Below are positions 63,567 to 64,000 of a stretch of 64,000 nt of DNA, one piece after another. The translations under genes were made by a program, and so were the position numbers. Under the pieces are notes generated by a model that searched no databases, was not told the DNA's origin, and was given only the letters and a program-made list of their open reading frames with translations. Each line of letters begins with the position of its first letter. Position 1 is the first letter of the stretch. The stretch comes from JALZKA01 sp963717635 (GTDB lineage Bacteria > Actinomycetota > Thermoleophilia > Solirubrobacterales > 70-9), in the NCBI GenBank assembly GCA_963717635.1, contig OY970347.1, positions 1,922,001 through 1,986,000 on the forward strand, read 5' to 3'.

Positions 63567-64000
63567 CGGAATCACCCTCGGACAACGGGCAGACGAGCCG
63601 CACGCGCCAGCGCTCCTCGCCGACCGGCCCGAACTCCAGGACGCCCTCGTGCTGCAGCGCCTCGATCGAGGCCAGGCGCAGGCCCAGGCCGCCGCCCGCC
63701 GGCGCGTGGCGGGCGCCGTCGTTCGCGATCTCCAGGGTCAGCGCGCCGCCGCTCTCCCCCACCTCGACCGCGATGCGCCTCGGATCCGCGTGCTTGCCGA
63801 TGTTGCGAAGCGCCTCGGCCATAACAGACTGGGCCAGCGGCTCGATCCGCTTCGGCACCCGCACGCCGTTCTGCCAGCCGACGTGGACGCGCTCATCCCC
63901 GTCGGCCAGGCGGCCGAGCAGCCGCCGCAGCGTGACCTTGGTCTCGCGCTCGGGCGGCGCGAGCGCCCGCTCCAGCGCGCCGCGAAGCTCGCCCAGGGCC
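63556..64000 (-). CDS. Sensor histidine kinase, C-terminal part, runs off the right edge
   Basis: About 147 residues visible. LAQSVMAEALRNIGKHADPR is the N-box of an HPK7/NarX-type HATPase, LTLEIANDGARHAPAGGGLG then LRLASIEALQHEG carry the G1/G2 boxes (D-N-G becomes N-D-G; GGGLGLRLA). The dimerisation domain with the phospho-accepting His is outside the window. Its 3' end overlaps the response regulator start, the usual kinase-regulator pairing. Signal unknown. Confidence 0.85.
   Translation of the reverse strand, partial: ALGELRGALERALAPPERETKVTLRRLLGRLADGDERVHVGWQNGVRVPKRIEPLAQSVMAEALRNIGKHADPRRIAVEVGESGGALTLEIANDGARHAPAGGGLGLRLASIEALQHEGVLEFGPVGEERWRVRLVCPLSEGDSDAA

Overview
The window is a stretch of high-GC bacterial chromosome (roughly 70 percent G+C by eye) with dense, mostly short operons, and it looks like an actinobacterium of the Thermoleophilia/Solirubrobacterales kind. 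That placement is inference. It rests on the GC content, the GSI-alpha type glutamine synthetase, the LexA box of the GAAC-N4-GTTC type, a class A RNase P RNA, a c-di-AMP riboswitch in front of an Rpf-like gene, and secreted proteins with 'LALGGTAWAA' signal peptides followed by SLTGxDI-type repeats. I see no prophage, insertion sequence, CRISPR array or rRNA operon. The content is housekeeping and accessory metabolism rather than a mobile island.

Layout. 1-14 kb: a winged-helix/SCP2-like/acyl-CoA dehydrogenase operon, a malyl-CoA-lyase-like gene with a coupled thioesterase, a CBS-domain pyrophosphatase, PEP carboxykinase, a BASS-family transporter, repeat-containing secreted proteins, and sucCD followed by a small ferredoxin. 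14-25 kb: a MASE1/PP2C phosphatase, acyl-CoA ligase, MFS carrier, lactonase-like MBL enzyme, VOC and cupin proteins, a radical SAM gene with a LexA box but a broken reading frame, a MarR-controlled VOC dioxygenase/hydrolase operon and a class III aminotransferase. 25-34 kb: a PAS/GGDEF/EAL protein, a YyaL-like thioredoxin-fold protein, a PhzF-like protein downstream of glnA, and an AhpD-like protein. 34-36.7 kb is an RNA-rich block: ydaO riboswitch with Rpf-like gene, rnpB, a zinc-ribbon gene, lexA with its own SOS box, and tRNA-Leu(GAG). 36.7-45 kb: nitronate monooxygenase, a divergent TetR/CMD-SDR pair around a clear operator, secG, and a cytochrome c maturation operon (ccmE-ccmF-small CcmI-like) ended by a strong hairpin. 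45-55.5 kb: lipoproteins, amidase, phosphoesterase, hydrolases and an ECF sigma factor. 55.5-62.9 kb: a nine-gene type II fatty-acid synthase operon (fabD-fabH-fabG-acp-fabF-carboxyltransferase-SGNH hydrolase-MaoC-fabI). 63-64 kb: a NarL-type two-component system running off the edge.

Two expression patterns recur. First, many genes that begin a transcription unit carry a TANNNT hexamer (often TAGGCT, TAGGGT or TAGTCT) 6-9 bases before the start codon, which is what leaderless transcription looks like. Second, operon genes overlap by four bases as ATGA, GTGA and TTGA, and in three places the only sensible start is CTG in a CTGA overlap. Three frame disruptions (radical SAM, MaoC, fabI) fall in otherwise conserved genes. 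They may be sequence errors or real lesions.
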